Origin: Lasiosphaeris hirsuta
Taxonomy: Eukaryota; Ascomycota; Sordariomycetes; Sordariales; Lasiosphaeriaceae
Assembly: GCA_030549175.1 (NCBI GenBank)
Contig: JAUKUA010000008.1
Location: forward strand, 620,001 to 684,000
Length of the DNA: 64,000 nt
Reading direction: 5' to 3'
Shown: positions 1 to 12,044 of the stretch, in pieces
How the letters are laid out: each line of letters opens with the position of its first letter
How positions within the stretch are numbered: the stretch's first letter is position 1
Notes under the pieces: generated by a model
Told to the model about the DNA's origin: nothing
Seen by the model: the letters and a program-made list of their open reading frames with translations, nothing else
Database searches by the model: none
Made by a program: the position numbers and the translations under genes

Positions 1-2640
1 ACTTGTCAAAATCGGCAAGAGAGTGATAATAGCCCGGCAAGCTGGCCCTAGCATCCATTTGAGTCAAGTTTGCAAAGAACCAAGAATGAAGCTCAATAGT
101 GCTTGACCTAGACAGCAGTTTCCCGTCCCAAACGAACAATCGCAACGTGCTCAGCCCACCTGACTCCGGAATATCGGTGGCTGCTGCTCTTGTGCTTGCG
201 TGTCGCTGCTTAGCCTCCAGGGTGGATGCGCCAAAGTACAATGCACTTATGATCAATGAAACTAATGCCTCTAAAGCTCATCTACTTTTGAGGAGTACCA
301 AGTGTTGACTGCAGCGCTTCGCCGACGAGTCACGAGATCACAGCGGGTGTGAGTCTGAATTTGAGTTGAGTCGGGAGTGTTTTGGGGAGTGTGGGGTACG
401 AAATGGTGCGGGGACGTTGCTGAAACGCGATGCGCACTTGGTTTCTACCAAAGATTGGGCATCGCAAGAATAAATACTTATGACCTCATCAATCCGCCTG
501 CATCATGATGGCGCTTCCGATGCCGTCTCATATTCATGGGCAGCATCTATGACCATGCTGAGCCATCCGAATGTTCAGCTTTGTGAAGACTAATGTTTTG
601 CCACTCTTGTTACTTTGTAAAACCGCAGCTACCAAGGTAGCTCTACGATCCTACAAATGCAAGTTGCAGCCGGAATCTGGGAGGAGAGAGGGGGTCTTGT
701 TTATTTTGGGAAGAACATGAAAACTTTACAAGATCAAAATCGAGGCATTGGAGGCATTGGAGGCATTGGATTGCTTTTGCAAAACCCTGCCCCATATATT
801 GGATGGCTTTTGTTAGAACCTACCCCAAATTTTGGACTGGTCTTGCTGAATCCGACCACGCAAATCACGTGGAGGGGGTGTGTTGACTTGGTTTGCCGCA
901 CTTGGTCTTCTTTTTTTTCTCTGGTCCGCTTTGATGAGCCCGGTTGGCCTGAACACCTGCGCCTGCAGCTAACATTATGCTAGACCATCTAGACAATGAC
1001 TGTGGCCACTTCCAAAATGCAGTGATTCTGACAAAGGACATTACCTATATAGGTTAGCCTTAGAGCTAGCGTAACGATTAACACCGCCTAACTTCCGCCG
1101 CCTGCTTGTTAACACGTACCTTAGCGTAGCCAGAGGGGAACACGCTGATGTCTACGCCTTTGGAGCCCTGGAAATTACCGGCGGTCCTAGTCCGAGGGAG
1201 AAAGTTACAATCAAGAGGGGTGGTCCGAAATCTCCGTGACAGCTAAGCTGTCGGTGGGCGGGGGTGGAATGCCTTTGCCAAATGCTGTGGTGGCTCTCCG
1301 CAGGAATATGACTGGGAGCGGTGTAAAGAAAGTGGGTAAAGCTACCAATTGGAGAGGTTGTAGGATACTTGATTCGTGCAGGAGAATGGGCACCTGCGGC
1401 ACAACCTAAATAGCTAGTTGATGCCTAAGGCGACTACGGGGCTTAAAGCGGGCTAGCAAGCGCCAGAATGAGATGCGTCGCCGGGTGGGCGCCAACGCCA
1501 CCGGCAGGTGACGGCGACTAAAACGCTAAGGCAAGGTTGTGCCATTCATGGGATCCGTTTACCAACGACCAAGCGAGGGTGAAAACACAAGACAGCTTGA
1601 AACATTCTCCACGCCATTTAAAATAGTACAACCTATAGCAATCTATCTGCCATAACCAGCATTTTACGGGTGTTTTCGTCTTCAAGTTATCCTAGACTAG
1701 GTAGTGAAAGGGGCAGCCCCTGGTAAAAAGGGGTGGTAGTGGCGGACTTCTAATTTACAGTGCGGAGGAGGGACCGTCGGGGGATAGCAGAGCGGAAAAA
1801 TCTGTCTTTGGTCCTTTCGGCCTCAGAAAGCGCAGCATATTCTTTGGGAGACCGATATATAAACCTGCATTACCAAGCCTCCAGAGGGATGTCACATGGA
1901 AGGTGCTGGAAACAACTGGAAAATGCTAGAAGAACAGATTGGCAATATTAGCCACTGCAGTCGTCAACGTTGCCACTGCAGTGGCCACAACATATAACTA
2001 TAACTAGCACCACTCTGGCCGTAGGCCAAAGAGGTGCAACAGCCTGGTTGTCTGCAACGAATCTAGGCTTACGAAATTTCCTTTTTAGTTCGTAATCTTG
2101 AGCTGTGGCTGATTTGCCCTGAGCTTTCCATGATTCTTCCCTGAGTGTTACAACCTGTGCACTAGGTACCTAAGTACCTGGTATTGAATGACAGATCGTA
2201 AGGCAGAACGCCTTGTTGGAACAGGGTAGGAAGGATGGATCGTAAGAAGGCAAGACTCTCAGCGGGAGTTTTACACTCTGCCAAACAGATTGCTATCACT
2301 GAAGTGTATGGCACTTTAGGATACAGTAGAATGTAATTGCTTATGTGAGGAACAGGAATCCTCACGCTCCAAGGTGTCTAACACGTTGGCTACTTATATC
2401 TATCTAATGAGGGTCCTTCTTAGGTAACTTATGCCATTTGCTCTGTGTGCTCTGTTGCTCTCAAGGGGAGCACTGGGATCGTGAGAGCACCCTGCTCTTA
2501 GGATTGAGGCTGCTCTGCGCAGAGCAAGTTCCAAGTGTAGAGCAGAGCGCTGATTGGGTGCATCCCTCAAATCGGTGCCCATTGGCTGCTCTCCCTCCTC
2601 AGGTGGGTTGTCACACTGAGTCAGGGTGATCTTACACATG
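1..2640. other. Gene-poor stretch, no supported gene
   Basis: Only short open frames occur here and none shows a recognisable domain, a convincing start context or an intron-linked continuation. Base composition is mixed. The one clear structure is a small tandem repeat at 742-768. I see no RNA gene. Confidence 0.5.
742..768. repeat. 9-bp tandem repeat (three copies of GAGGCATTG)
   Basis: Three perfect head-to-tail copies of GAGGCATTG are visible. In one frame they would encode a Gly-Ile-Gly repeat, but the surrounding frame has no other support as a gene. Confidence 0.85.
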
Positions 2641-4155
2641 GCCGCTGCACAGCCTCGTAGGCCTGTTTTCAGTCCCCCCGCCTCGGCTAAAGTTCCCTTT
2701 CAATGGAAGGTACGTGACGTGTAATTCACAAGAATAGCTCCTAAGTAACAATTCTAATTATGATGTCCGCTTATACTGAGTGTGCATGTGAGTTGCGTTG
2801 GGTGACTATAGGAAATAAAGCATTAGAACTGGTAAACTTTCTAAGCTAGCCTATTATACACTGGTATGCTATTTACTAGTATGTTTTAAGCCAGGATATT
2901 ATGTACTGGTGTGTATGTTATGTACTAGGATATTTTAAGCTAATACATTAAATGTAGAATATTCTAGGTGCCTATATGTAATGTACCATGTTATATTATA
3001 TAATGGTATGTTAATAGCATCCTAACTTTGGTCACAGGATATAACGTACTGTTCTAAGAATCAAATAAGGATGTTATTGTAACACCTAGGCTATGCAGAG
3101 ATGGCTATTACAGAGTTAAAGACTCTGATAAAAGGAAATGGCTTAGCTGAACGCAGTGGGAGGCAAAGGAATCAAGGCATTAAAAGGATCATGTATTATA
3201 ATAATTAGCGAAAAGTAAGGGACAGGATTTGGGACCGCTAGTCCGTACTTTATCTGGCCCAGTACTTTGGTAGCGCAGTAATACTATTATAGGGCTTAGA
3301 ATTAGGCCTATTTGCTAATACGCCGAGCTACGTTGGATCACTCGCCAGGCGTTATGACTTTTAACCTAGTCTTGGGCCTCAATTTCGGGTTAGAATATAC
3401 CGGTATATACGCTAGGATAGTATGCAATACCCTAGCTCAAACTTTAGGGTGGTACATAATATCCCAGCTTGGAATCTAAGATAGTACATCTTATACCAGC
3501 ACTAATGGGATATCCCATAGTATACCAGTACATAAAGGGATGTCTTAGAATATACTTGTTGCTCAGTAGGCTTCTGAGCATTATACTATAGGCTGCAGAG
3601 GTCTGGAAGACTTTTATAACATTGAAGGCTTCTAAGCATAGTTAGCTAGAGGCTTACTGCAGAGAGCCGAATACAGAGAGTGATCTCTCTGTGAAAAGAG
3701 GTACAACAATAGTATTCTTATTCTATTGAGGGAGAAGAAAGAGTGGTGATTTCTGTCTATCTACTAAAAACTAGATATAAGAGAGAACAGGGCCTATTAT
3801 AGGTTGTGGGAGCCTTTAGAAGAATTCTAGAGGTTTCTACTTTTAATACGATGATAGATAGTGTGGTGGAGCCCCTTGAGAGCTTGCGTAAGCTCTGTGT
3901 TGGGCTTTGGAAGGTTTTAGAGTGGGTTGTCTAGAGCATTAGAGGCTCCGGAGGTTTAGGGGATCCTGAGCCTTCTAGAAGGTTTGGCACTGCCGAGTGT
4001 TGACCCTTTGTACTACAGAGGGTTACAGTGCTTACGGCGCTGTAGGGTAACGGTTCTAAAGGCTATATTTTAACATATGTAACGTAAGGGTGTTAGGAAT
4101 AGGGGCAGTTAAAGAGGGATTATAAGGACAAAACAATCTGGGGTAAGAAAGGTAG
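2640..4155. repeat. AT-rich, RIP-like degenerate repeat DNA
   Basis: This stretch is rich in TA dinucleotides and TAG/TAA triplets in all frames and has no open frame of note. It contains short repeated phrases built from TATAC, ACTAG and TTATGTACT. The texture matches the RIP-damaged transposons further along the window, and it leads directly into a remnant of their LTR at 4156. I could not assign it to an element type. Confidence 0.5.
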
Positions 4156-4240
4156 TGTGACACAGGCCAGCCCACCGAGGTCTGGGGTGTAACAACCATA
4201 AGGTAAGTTATCTATCGGAAGTCGAACTACAGAGCCTCAA
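4156..4240 (-). mobile_element. Truncated LTR end of the Gypsy A/B family
   Basis: About 85 bp starting TGTGACACAGGCCAG align with the left boundary of Gypsy B at 50398 and with the reverse complement of the Gypsy A 3' LTR end at 47942. Shared blocks include AGGTCTGGGGTGT and AACTACAGAGC-like text. Similarity fades after about 4240 and no second LTR end follows, so this is a fragment. It shows that the family also inserted outside the 28-kb block. Confidence 0.7.
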
Positions 4241-5209
4241 TTTACTACGTATGATTATGTAACCACTATCAATCAATTCAAAATCACGCGGCAAGTCCAC
4301 TAGTGTCGTATGATACTAATATTTCCCACGTTTTTGCTATCTTTTTCAACAAACAAAAGCCCAACAAGCTTATTTCAGCTCTCTTGCCAACAACCTACTG
4401 GAAGGGCTTCCACGGGGCCCTCCAGGCGCGCGCCGACTCTGAAATTGCAAAAATCCTTTGCATCTTACGTCTTAGACTTTATTCGGCGCTGTCTGCGCTA
4501 CCAGGTGGTGAATGCAGACTTGTGATCCAATTAGATATTTGAGGCGGCGATTTCATTGGCAGCTTGAGACATGGGCAAACTCCGGGTTGGGGACTGCGAG
4601 AAAGAATTTAGGGGTTGCCATATGCCTTTACCATAGAGATTGATAGGCCGGGAAACAGGAATCCTATGTTACAGGGGCCACTAAATCTAAGCATGCGCAG
4701 TGCTCCGTGCACTCCCCTCCTAGTATGTATATGTAGACGGGGAACAAAAGAACATAGATAGTTCGCTAAGCTCCAGCACGCACTACCCTACTCGCTGGTG
4801 AGCGAGCTACTGTGACATCATTGTTGTGGCGAAAGATAACCGTGGTACATGGGCCTTAGTAGCCTACCTACCTTCAATCAGGCCGACCGGGATTTTCCCC
4901 CGGCCCCAACCTCACACCTCCACACAACACACTCTCCCAACAGCCTCACAGAAACACAGAAGCCTCTCTGGTCACCGACGTCAGGAAGAATTCGCAACGA
5001 ATATTCGAAGCGGGTTGATCCACTACGAGTAAAGGAGACTTTGCGCATTGAAAAGCCGCGCCGCTCGCGGAAAACCACCCTTCTTGCTGACGACCACCGT
5101 GATTCCGGGGTTCGGGCTGACACTCTTCCACTTGTAGATTCGCCTCCATAATCAGACTCTCTTCAAGAACATGTCTGGGGAATGAGGGGCCTCTAGAGTG
5201 CTCACATTA
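4241..5209. other. Intergenic stretch, no supported gene
   Basis: Several overlapping short frames of 60-100 codons exist on both strands, none with a recognisable motif or conserved-looking composition. Confidence 0.4.
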
Positions 5210-5400
5210 TCATTCTTCAGCTCGCCTGTAATTAGCTGAAGCTGGATTGCCAAGATTTTCTTGCTCTCTTTTCGTCTTTTTCTTCGGGACAAGCGCGGCC
5301 TCTATGCAAACGCACTTAGACCTAGACTCAACTTCGGCTAGCCTCTTCTCGAGGGCCACGAGCTTTTGTGGGCGAGACAGAGCAATGGAAAAGTGGTGAT
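5210..5400 (-). pseudogene. Possible C-terminal fragment of a pogo/Fot-type transposase
   Basis: A minus-strand frame encodes a coiled-coil-like stretch (LVALEKRLAEVESRS) followed by a basic KKKTKRE cluster. Fungal pogo-like transposases often end in such a short coiled coil followed by a KRRRAKKT-like basic tail, and this is the only basis for the call. There is no DDE domain nearby. It lies just downstream of the 431-aa gene on the same strand and could instead be chance coding. Confidence 0.25.
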
Positions 5401-5502
5401 GGATTGTTCTGGTGGTGCAGGGTAGGATCTTGGCCGCCCTGTTTATTGTACAGTATCTACATAACAAGACTCCATATAACTGGACAGCACACGATCCCTC
5501 TC

Positions 5503-6798
5503 TCAAGCCCCCGTGGGCGATAGGAACCGTCTCCCCATCTCCCTATTATACCGCATTGACTGGTACCAGACCCAGCCACGACACTTCTCCTGGAATTGCA
5601 TCTGAACCTCGTCGCCCTGGAAAACATGTTGAGATGCATTCCCTCCAGCTCTTGTCTTCATATACTGACTAGTCAAATCAGAGGGTCTTTCAAGCCTAGC
5701 CACCCTGTCATTGGGCATCCCGTAAACGCAGCCAATAAGGAGCGGCGCGGCGGCGAAGTGGGCCAGGTTACTGGGGACCGCAGAGCCCCCGATACGCTTG
5801 GGACCCCGGGCCCAGAAAACGAGCTGTTGCCAGTCGGGCCCAAAGATCTCTGTGCAGTCCTCAAGCAGCTCCGAAGGGACAGCAAAGTGAAGGATGCCGC
5901 CCTCGTCCGGAGTTAGGCGGGTCATGGCGAAACCGGCATAGGTTTCAGCAACGTCGAGCTGCTTTGAAAGGTATAGTAAATCATCCCGCAACCGGTGGAA
6001 ATCCGTTGGGGGCGAAGAGAATAACTGTGTGATGTTGAGAGACCCGTCTTCATCCTTGAAGAGCTTGATCAGTCGGGTCATGCTGCCTCCCTTATAGAGC
6101 ACGGTTCTGCCCTCAACCGTCGAGGGGATGGCCGACATTGTGGCGAAACGGAACACGGACGGTTCCTGATAGGCGCCCAACAATCCTGACTGATTACGCA
6201 TCGCAGGGCGGGGTGGGATGCTCGGGGAGGGCGTGACAAGGTCCCTCCCAGCAGTGTCGGCCTGCTTCTTGCGGATTCTCTTGTCGAGTCCCTCAAGGAA
6301 CTCCCAAGCCAGGTCGATCGTGTCCAAGATCCAGTAGGAAGCCGACGCCGTATTACGAAGACTGGCGTAGTTGCTGTGGAGGATGGCATCGGAGAGACGT
6401 TGACTAGCTCCCATGGCAGTGAGAGCGCGTCGCCAGTCATGGTCGGGACGCCAAGCGTCTCCCTCCAGCTCGGCCATTCTCCGGACGTAATGCTTCGCCT
6501 CGGTCGCAATGCTGTTACCATGTCCAGGCTGGCCTGGACCCTGAGTCTGCTGGAGACGCTCCCAAGACTCGAAGATAAGGTCAGACACCTCGGTATTGAG
6601 CCCGCAGAACTCCAATGTCTCCCGGGAGTTGAGTACCTCGGGGATATCAACTGTGTCTTGATCGTTGGAGCTAGAAGATGATGACGAGGAGGAGTATGAT
6701 GCGCGAGAGATTGATGCGAAACCCCTCTTATTAGCGGCTCCTCGAACAACCGCAGCCATATCCGATTCAAGACTGAGGACTCGTGTTTGGGCAGCCAT
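5503..6798 (-). CDS. Uncharacterised fungal protein, 431 aa, single exon
   Basis: The longest clean frame in the left part of the window. The frame stays open 50 codons further upstream, but that part translates minisatellite DNA. I therefore start at the ATG at 6798, which has A at -3 and G at +4. Residues about 31-45 hold a Ser run. The rest is globular: an N-terminal helical half (FESWERLQQTQ, YWILDTIDLAWEF) and a C-terminal half containing VLYKGGSMTRL, LDVAETYAGFAMTR, FGPDWQQLVFWARG and AAPLLIGCVYGM. This order of blocks (LYKG, later YAG.A, then a W-rich segment and an LI.G segment) reminds me of a widespread uncharacterised fungal family. The LYKG start loosely recalls ADP-ribosyltransferase folds, but that is speculation. 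There is no signal peptide or membrane segment and no visible intron. Confidence 0.75.
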   Translation of the reverse strand: MAAQTRVLSLESDMAAVVRGAANKRGFASISRASYSSSSSSSSSNDQDTVDIPEVLNSRETLEFCGLNTEVSDLIFESWERLQQTQGPGQPGHGNSIATEAKHYVRRMAELEGDAWRPDHDWRRALTAMGASQRLSDAILHSNYASLRNTASASYWILDTIDLAWEFLEGLDKRIRKKQADTAGRDLVTPSPSIPPRPAMRNQSGLLGAYQEPSVFRFATMSAIPSTVEGRTVLYKGGSMTRLIKLFKDEDGSLNITQLFSSPPTDFHRLRDDLLYLSKQLDVAETYAGFAMTRLTPDEGGILHFAVPSELLEDCTEIFGPDWQQLVFWARGPKRIGGSAVPSNLAHFAAAPLLIGCVYGMPNDRVARLERPSDLTSQYMKTRAGGNASQHVFQGDEVQMQFQEKCRGWVWYQSMRYNREMGRRFLSPTGA

Positions 6799-6825
6799 CG
6801 TGTATGAAGTTTGGTCACTGGTGGA

Positions 6826-6970
6826 AGGTGTACTATGTTTGGTGGTAGATGTACGATGTTTGGAAGGGGATATGATTGAAGTACGAAGTTTGAGGAAGGG
6901 AAAGTGATTGAAGTGCGAAGGGAAAATGACTGAAGTGCGAAGGGACAACGATTGAAGTGCGAAGGTTGAG
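6826..6970. repeat. Degenerate minisatellite in the leader of the 431-aa gene
   Basis: Several imperfect copies of a unit like GATTGAAGTGCGAAGGG lie immediately upstream of the chosen ATG at 6798. Earlier copies have drifted to forms like GATGTACGATGTTTGG. They fall in the probable 5' untranslated region or promoter and extend the open frame artificially. Confidence 0.8.
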
Positions 6971-8980
6971 GAACGGAGTGGGCTGGGACTGTGACTCGAT
7001 ATTAATAGGCAGCTGAGTGGTGGACAGAGCGTCGGTGAGTGGGGTGACGGTTATTATAGTTCAAACATAAAGTTTAGACGAAGCCTATTCTGAACTCTCT
7101 AATACTCGGTGACCCCACCAACTGACCAGATTGATGCCCGGTCCCGCATTCGTCCCTTCTCTGGGTGGAATTTGCACCAGGACACCACGGACTGACGGCG
7201 TAAGGCATACAGTATGAATGTTTGAGCATCACAGAAGAGTCTGGATCGCCCTACTCCGAGAACCCTCCGGTTAACCATCCGAAGAGCCGTACGGGAGATA
7301 AAGACCTACCGCACCCGCTGTGGTTGCGCGGCAGCGACGACGATGCGATGAGATTGGGTCCGAATCGGGGCCGGCCCGGCTGCAGTCGGTTGCACACAGC
7401 TCGCGGGGACCGCGCGTTACCGCCCCTACGCGGCATGGGTCTGCCCGGTTCTTGTGAAGATAAGAATCCGTGACAGGGGAGGGGCTCGGATGAGATGGAG
7501 GCGCACGGCACACGGTGCGATGCGCTGGGAATTCAGACCACTGCCGGCTAGAACCAAGTCGCTCGAGAGTTCCTCCATCCCTGGTCCACTCCAGAACTAT
7601 TGGTAAAAAATCAAGACAGGGGCTGGCTGGTTTGGCCGTTGTCGACAAGAGGGCGAAAATCTGAGAGGACTTGAAGTCGAAGCGAAAATTACATGGACGG
7701 GAGACCATTCGTTCGTCGAGACTGCAAGGGAAGATTGGTGTTTTTTTTCTTACATAGGGCCAGAACTTCGGCGTCAAGGGGCTACGGAAATGCAGTCCGC
7801 TTGGAAGTGCGCGCAACGCATTGCTAAACGTGATGTCCCAGCTTGACGAAGGAGACGAAAGAGCATCTTTTATGGTACGCGAGCTAGGTATACATAGTAG
7901 AGCGTCGGCCTACCCTCAATCCGAGGTGCGTTCCCGCGCTCAGGGACAGCCAGCTCGCCTCCTTCAACTTCCCCCATTTTTACCAGTGATACTGCGCGTT
8001 TGCCTCCCTGAGAAGGTTCTGCTCATCTCGCCCAATGTCGGATGGGCCGCACTCGCCATCGCTCCCTTCGCTCATATCCTCATCAACTTTTTCAATCTAC
8101 CCCTCGGCCTTATCCACAGAGCTCTCAAGCTGTCCTGTTTGCCAGACCAGTCGATTGCAGCGGCGCCGTGATCTCTTTTCCCTTAGGCACGGGGTGGTGT
8201 GTGGAAAGGACAAGCTTTATCTTACTAACTCTCCCGGGCTCAAGTCAAATTATTCTGGCGTCATTTGGACCGTGACCATAATCTTGCTCAGCTTGTGGCT
8301 GAAGTGAATCCGTAAACGGTGTCCAAGGCCAAGGTTTGTTCATAACCTTACAGCCGGTGCACGTTTGGTTAGGGGCGGCATTGCATGGCGGGTGCCGCCC
8401 AAAAGGCAAAGGGCCTTGCGAGGGGAGTGGGGCGGTCAGCTTGGGTGTTTTGGCAAAGATCCCAGGAGTTGATCTCGAGAGGTTCAACAGACGGCAAACC
8501 GCAGCGAAAGAGTCACAGGTGCTTACAAATGCTCTTTCGTCTGATCATGGGACATCTACATCATGATAAAGATGTATCCGTGTATTATCTCAAATTTGCT
8601 TGGATCCCCTCTCAGCTGCAGCCGCGATGCGGTTGCGTTGCTGTCCGGAAAGAAATATAGGTTTTCAGAAGCCCAGAGCTGCTCTCTGATAAGAGCTGGA
8701 GGTACCTTGACCCCCGCTTGCCCCGTGCCCCGCTAATGCCCCTGTGTGGTATGGTACGTGCGCCAAGTCGAAAGGCTGCATCGACCAGGCGACTTCGCGA
8801 CTTCCCATTTCGCGTCGGCGCTGCGCGTTTGGAAGCCGCGGCTGGGACAATGACGCCAAACGACCAAATGTCGGAACTTTTTGTTTTCCGCACCCAGCAG
8901 CAAACATTCTTCCTCCAACAACCTAACACACTACACTCAACCTGGCGCCACATCACACTGCATCGCCGGCAATCGCCTCC
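6971..8980. other. Intergenic stretch between divergent genes, no supported gene
   Basis: Frames of up to 181 codons occur (7271-7816 on minus, 7821-8171 on plus), but they overlap each other's shadows, have low-complexity Pro/Ser/Arg composition and no motif. The stretch separates two divergently transcribed genes and presumably contains both promoters. A pyrimidine-rich tract precedes the ATG at 8981. Confidence 0.4.
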
Positions 8981-11900
8981 ATGGCTGCAGTCGCTCCAGC
9001 TGTGCCGCATGCCGCAAGCGACGAGGCCCTTGCCCAGGAAGCGCAGAGAATCAAGCAGGCCGTCGACAGCGCTGAGTTGGACGAGCACACGATTGTCGAT
9101 GCCTGGGAGCGGCTGCGCACGGCTTTCTTCAATTCCACCGAGGAGCGCGTAAAACAGGAGGCCGCGACCCGGACCGCCTCTATCTCGCCTGACAACCGAG
9201 GCGAATGGGGCAATGTGCGCTTTGCCCTCTGGGCGTCAGATCCGCTCAATTTGGACCTCAACCCAACACGGCTGCGGCGCATTTGCAGCATCACGCACCG
9301 CGACAAGGCGCATGCCATCAGCTCGCACCACCTCTCGCGCATCAGACCCATCACCAAGAAATACGGCATCGACATCCACGTGCTAGTCTTCTTACTCAAC
9401 GACCACGGCATCTACACCAACCGCCCGCTGTGCACCTTTCTTTCCGCCGCTGCCCGACAGCTTGGCAGCGACATCCGCAAAGTCCTGCTCGCCCTTGACA
9501 AAGCCTATTCCGACCACTGCAAGAAGACCACCAAGCGCCCTCTGCAGGCCAAGACCTACATCAGAACAGCCCTCACTCGTCTCGTGTCAGTTTCTGTTCG
9601 CCTCAGGTCCCCTTGCCCGTCAGGCTAACCGTCCTGTCATCTCAGCCCAGAAAGAGACTGGCCGACGATCCCCAAACCGAAGAAGCGGGCCGGCAAAAAA
9701 CAGACACCTGATGACGACGACGACGACATTGACTCCGAGGACCTGCAGGACGCTGCTGATTCTGGCGCTGAAGAAGAGGAGGCACAAGACACGGGCGACA
9801 AGGACGAGAGCTTGCTTGACTTGAGCGACGACGCCGACGACTGGGATCCTGCGCGTGACGACACTGACCTGGAGTCTTCCCTTGGCAGCGCTGCCTCGTC
9901 CTCGGTTTCCCCAGAGATAGCTCGCGCGCGCCCGTTCGATTTTGGCCAGGGCAGCCCAGGTCAGATCGCCGAAGACGGCACCGACAGCCTGACCTGCCCC
10001 GCGAGAGCGTCAGGCCTCTCAACACCCGAGCCCCCCTCCACTTCGAGACTTCCGTCCACCCCCTTGGCAAAGACAGCTCCCCACCTCTCCTCGGTAAGCA
10101 TCTAGAGCTATTCTCTTGCTCTTGTTAGTGAACAAGGTTAGGAGTTGACGCAAAACACAGATTCACGAGAGCCAAGGCCAAGGCGCGGACCCCAACGGCG
10201 GTGCAACGAGGCTTGCCAGGAGCGATCATCGCCAGCCACCACAGCACTTCTCACTGGCTGATTTCGGCACCGAAACCACCACTATCGTCACTCCCACACC
10301 GCATCTTGCCAACACATCCCAACCCGTACATCCACCACAGGTACCTTCAGCTTGCCTATCCGAAACACCCTGCGTGTCGCTTCCAAGCGCGGTCGGGACT
10401 CGGACTCGCAGACAAGCAACGCGCTTTGTAGTTACATCAACAACTCCCCCGCCAGCTCTACACTCTGTCCCCATCCCCATCGTCAAAGGGGGGAACATGC
10501 GCAAGCGTGTCAAGTTGTCCCCAGATATCGGAAACCCCCAGCTAAAGCGTTCCCGCGAGACTCATATCGACGAGCACGGCGATGTAGACAGCGTGGCTGT
10601 CATGTACTCGTCTGAAGATCTGCAGAGAAGTCTCTCTTGCCTGGATCCAGAACGCTGCCTTGAGGATCCCATCGTCAACACCATCTTACGCGGGTACGCA
10701 AGCCCGTCAGCTGTCATTCTCAGCACTTTCTTCCTTTTCTCCAAGTCCCAGACCGACAGAGCGAGAAAAACCTGGGCACAGCCACAGCAACTCGCTCGCT
10801 GCGACAAGATCCTAATCCCAGTGTGCCAGCAATACCACTGGGTTCTATATGTCTGGGAGACTTCACGGGCTCGGCTTTCGGTCTACGATAGCCTGCAGAG
10901 TTTCAACGTTGGCGCCACCACACTCCCCATCGTCGTAAAGCGTCTTCGTTGGCTTCTGGGGGATGCTCATCCAAAGAGGGCTGATAGCAATGAGATACTC
11001 CTTGCGCGATGCCCACAGCAGACAGGCCGATACGATTGCGGTGTCATGCTTCTCCTATTTGCCAAGTATCTCTCATCTCAGCAACCTATTCCGGCCGAGA
11101 TCCCGTATACGGCATGCCTGGAATATCGTCACTCCCTGCGGAAGCAGATGGATGATGTGATCCAGTTGGCTTTGGAGCAAGTCCCATCGACAGTGTCGGT
11201 GGACATGACGACGGACCATGGCTTGGCTACCTCATACAAAAATCATGCAACACAAACACACTCATCCCTCTTGGGCAGTAGCTTGCGAGACAAGCTAGGC
11301 GTACTAAGTCACTCATGGAACACGGCTGTCAAATCACCCATCAAGCCCCACCCGCTCTCACCTCTTGCCAAATCGCTATTGTCCAAGTCCAACTCGGCGA
11401 CGCAGTCCCCATCCAACAACTCTGACGCTCAGTCGATTATGAGTCTCTTCCAACAGCGACTTAGATCACAGGGAGACCACCTCGGCCCAAGGCCACATCC
11501 CAACGGCGCGCCTAGCGATAAGGACTTGAGACAGGAGCTGCTAGCCCTCACCGAACGCCTGTTATACATTAAAGCACTCGCAGCTGGGGATACTGATGCT
11601 AAGGACCATCAGGCTCTCCAGCGGCTCCAAGCCAAATCTTTGTCGTTGTTCAGAGCCAAGGCCATGGCCGTCAACCTTGCCAAGCTCCGAGCCATGCAGC
11701 GGGGCGCGTCGCAGCTGCAGGCAATGGCAAATGAAAAGGCCACCAGGAACCGCGAAGCCCAACAACGACAATCACACCACCTAGTCAGCTTCTTGAAGGA
11801 GGCACGAGCGAGCTGGCGAGACTTGTCTGCTGGCTCTAGCAGAGATTCCGGCGACAAGCACGCTATCGAGTATGCGCTCGACGATATGGAATGCCATGGT

Positions 11901-12044
11901 CGGAGAGCTTTGGGAATCATGGACAGGATGATACAAGCTAACCATGCCAGTCATTGTTATGAGGCTTTGGTCTGGGCGAATGCAATGCTTATTATTGCAA
12001 AGAAAGCTGAGGAAATGGGAGCAGAGCCACTGGAGCGTGATTGA
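8981..12044 (+). CDS. Ulp1/C48-type cysteine peptidase domain protein, 978 aa, three exons
   Basis: Exons 8981-9585, 9646-10093 and 10161-12044 join in frame. Intron 1 has donor GTCAGT and a GCTAAC branch site. Intron 2 has donor GTAAGC and a CACAG acceptor. Residues 1-201 form a conserved-looking helical N-terminal domain (VDAWERLRTAFF, PLNLDLNPTRLRRI, HDRDKAH-like text, KKYGIDIHV). A basic putative nuclear signal PKPKKRAGKK lies at 211-220, followed by an acidic Asp-rich tract and a long low-complexity linker. The Ulp1-like catalytic domain occupies about 520-690: His577 in HWVLYVWE, Asp594 in VYDSL, oxyanion Gln638 and nucleophile Cys644 in QQTGRYDCGV. The C-terminus (about 805-900) is Leu/Ala/Gln-rich and probably coiled coil. 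C48 enzymes cleave SUMO or related ubiquitin-like proteins, so deSUMOylation is possible. Fungal multi-domain Ulp1 proteins like this also occur in repetitive, lineage-specific families, so the substrate is unknown. Confidence 0.85.

Noticed and set aside
657..983. 108-codon frame with Gly-Ile-Gly repeat
   Set aside because: Driven by a 9-bp tandem repeat, with no other evidence of coding.
7271..7816. 181-codon minus-strand frame
   Set aside because: Low-complexity Ser/Pro/Arg composition, no motif, and no family resemblance. Likely chance in GC-rich intergenic DNA.
7821..8171. 116-codon plus-strand frame with a hydrophobic stretch
   Set aside because: No start context or family resemblance. 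The hydrophobicity comes from CT-rich DNA, and an overlapping frame looks equally good.
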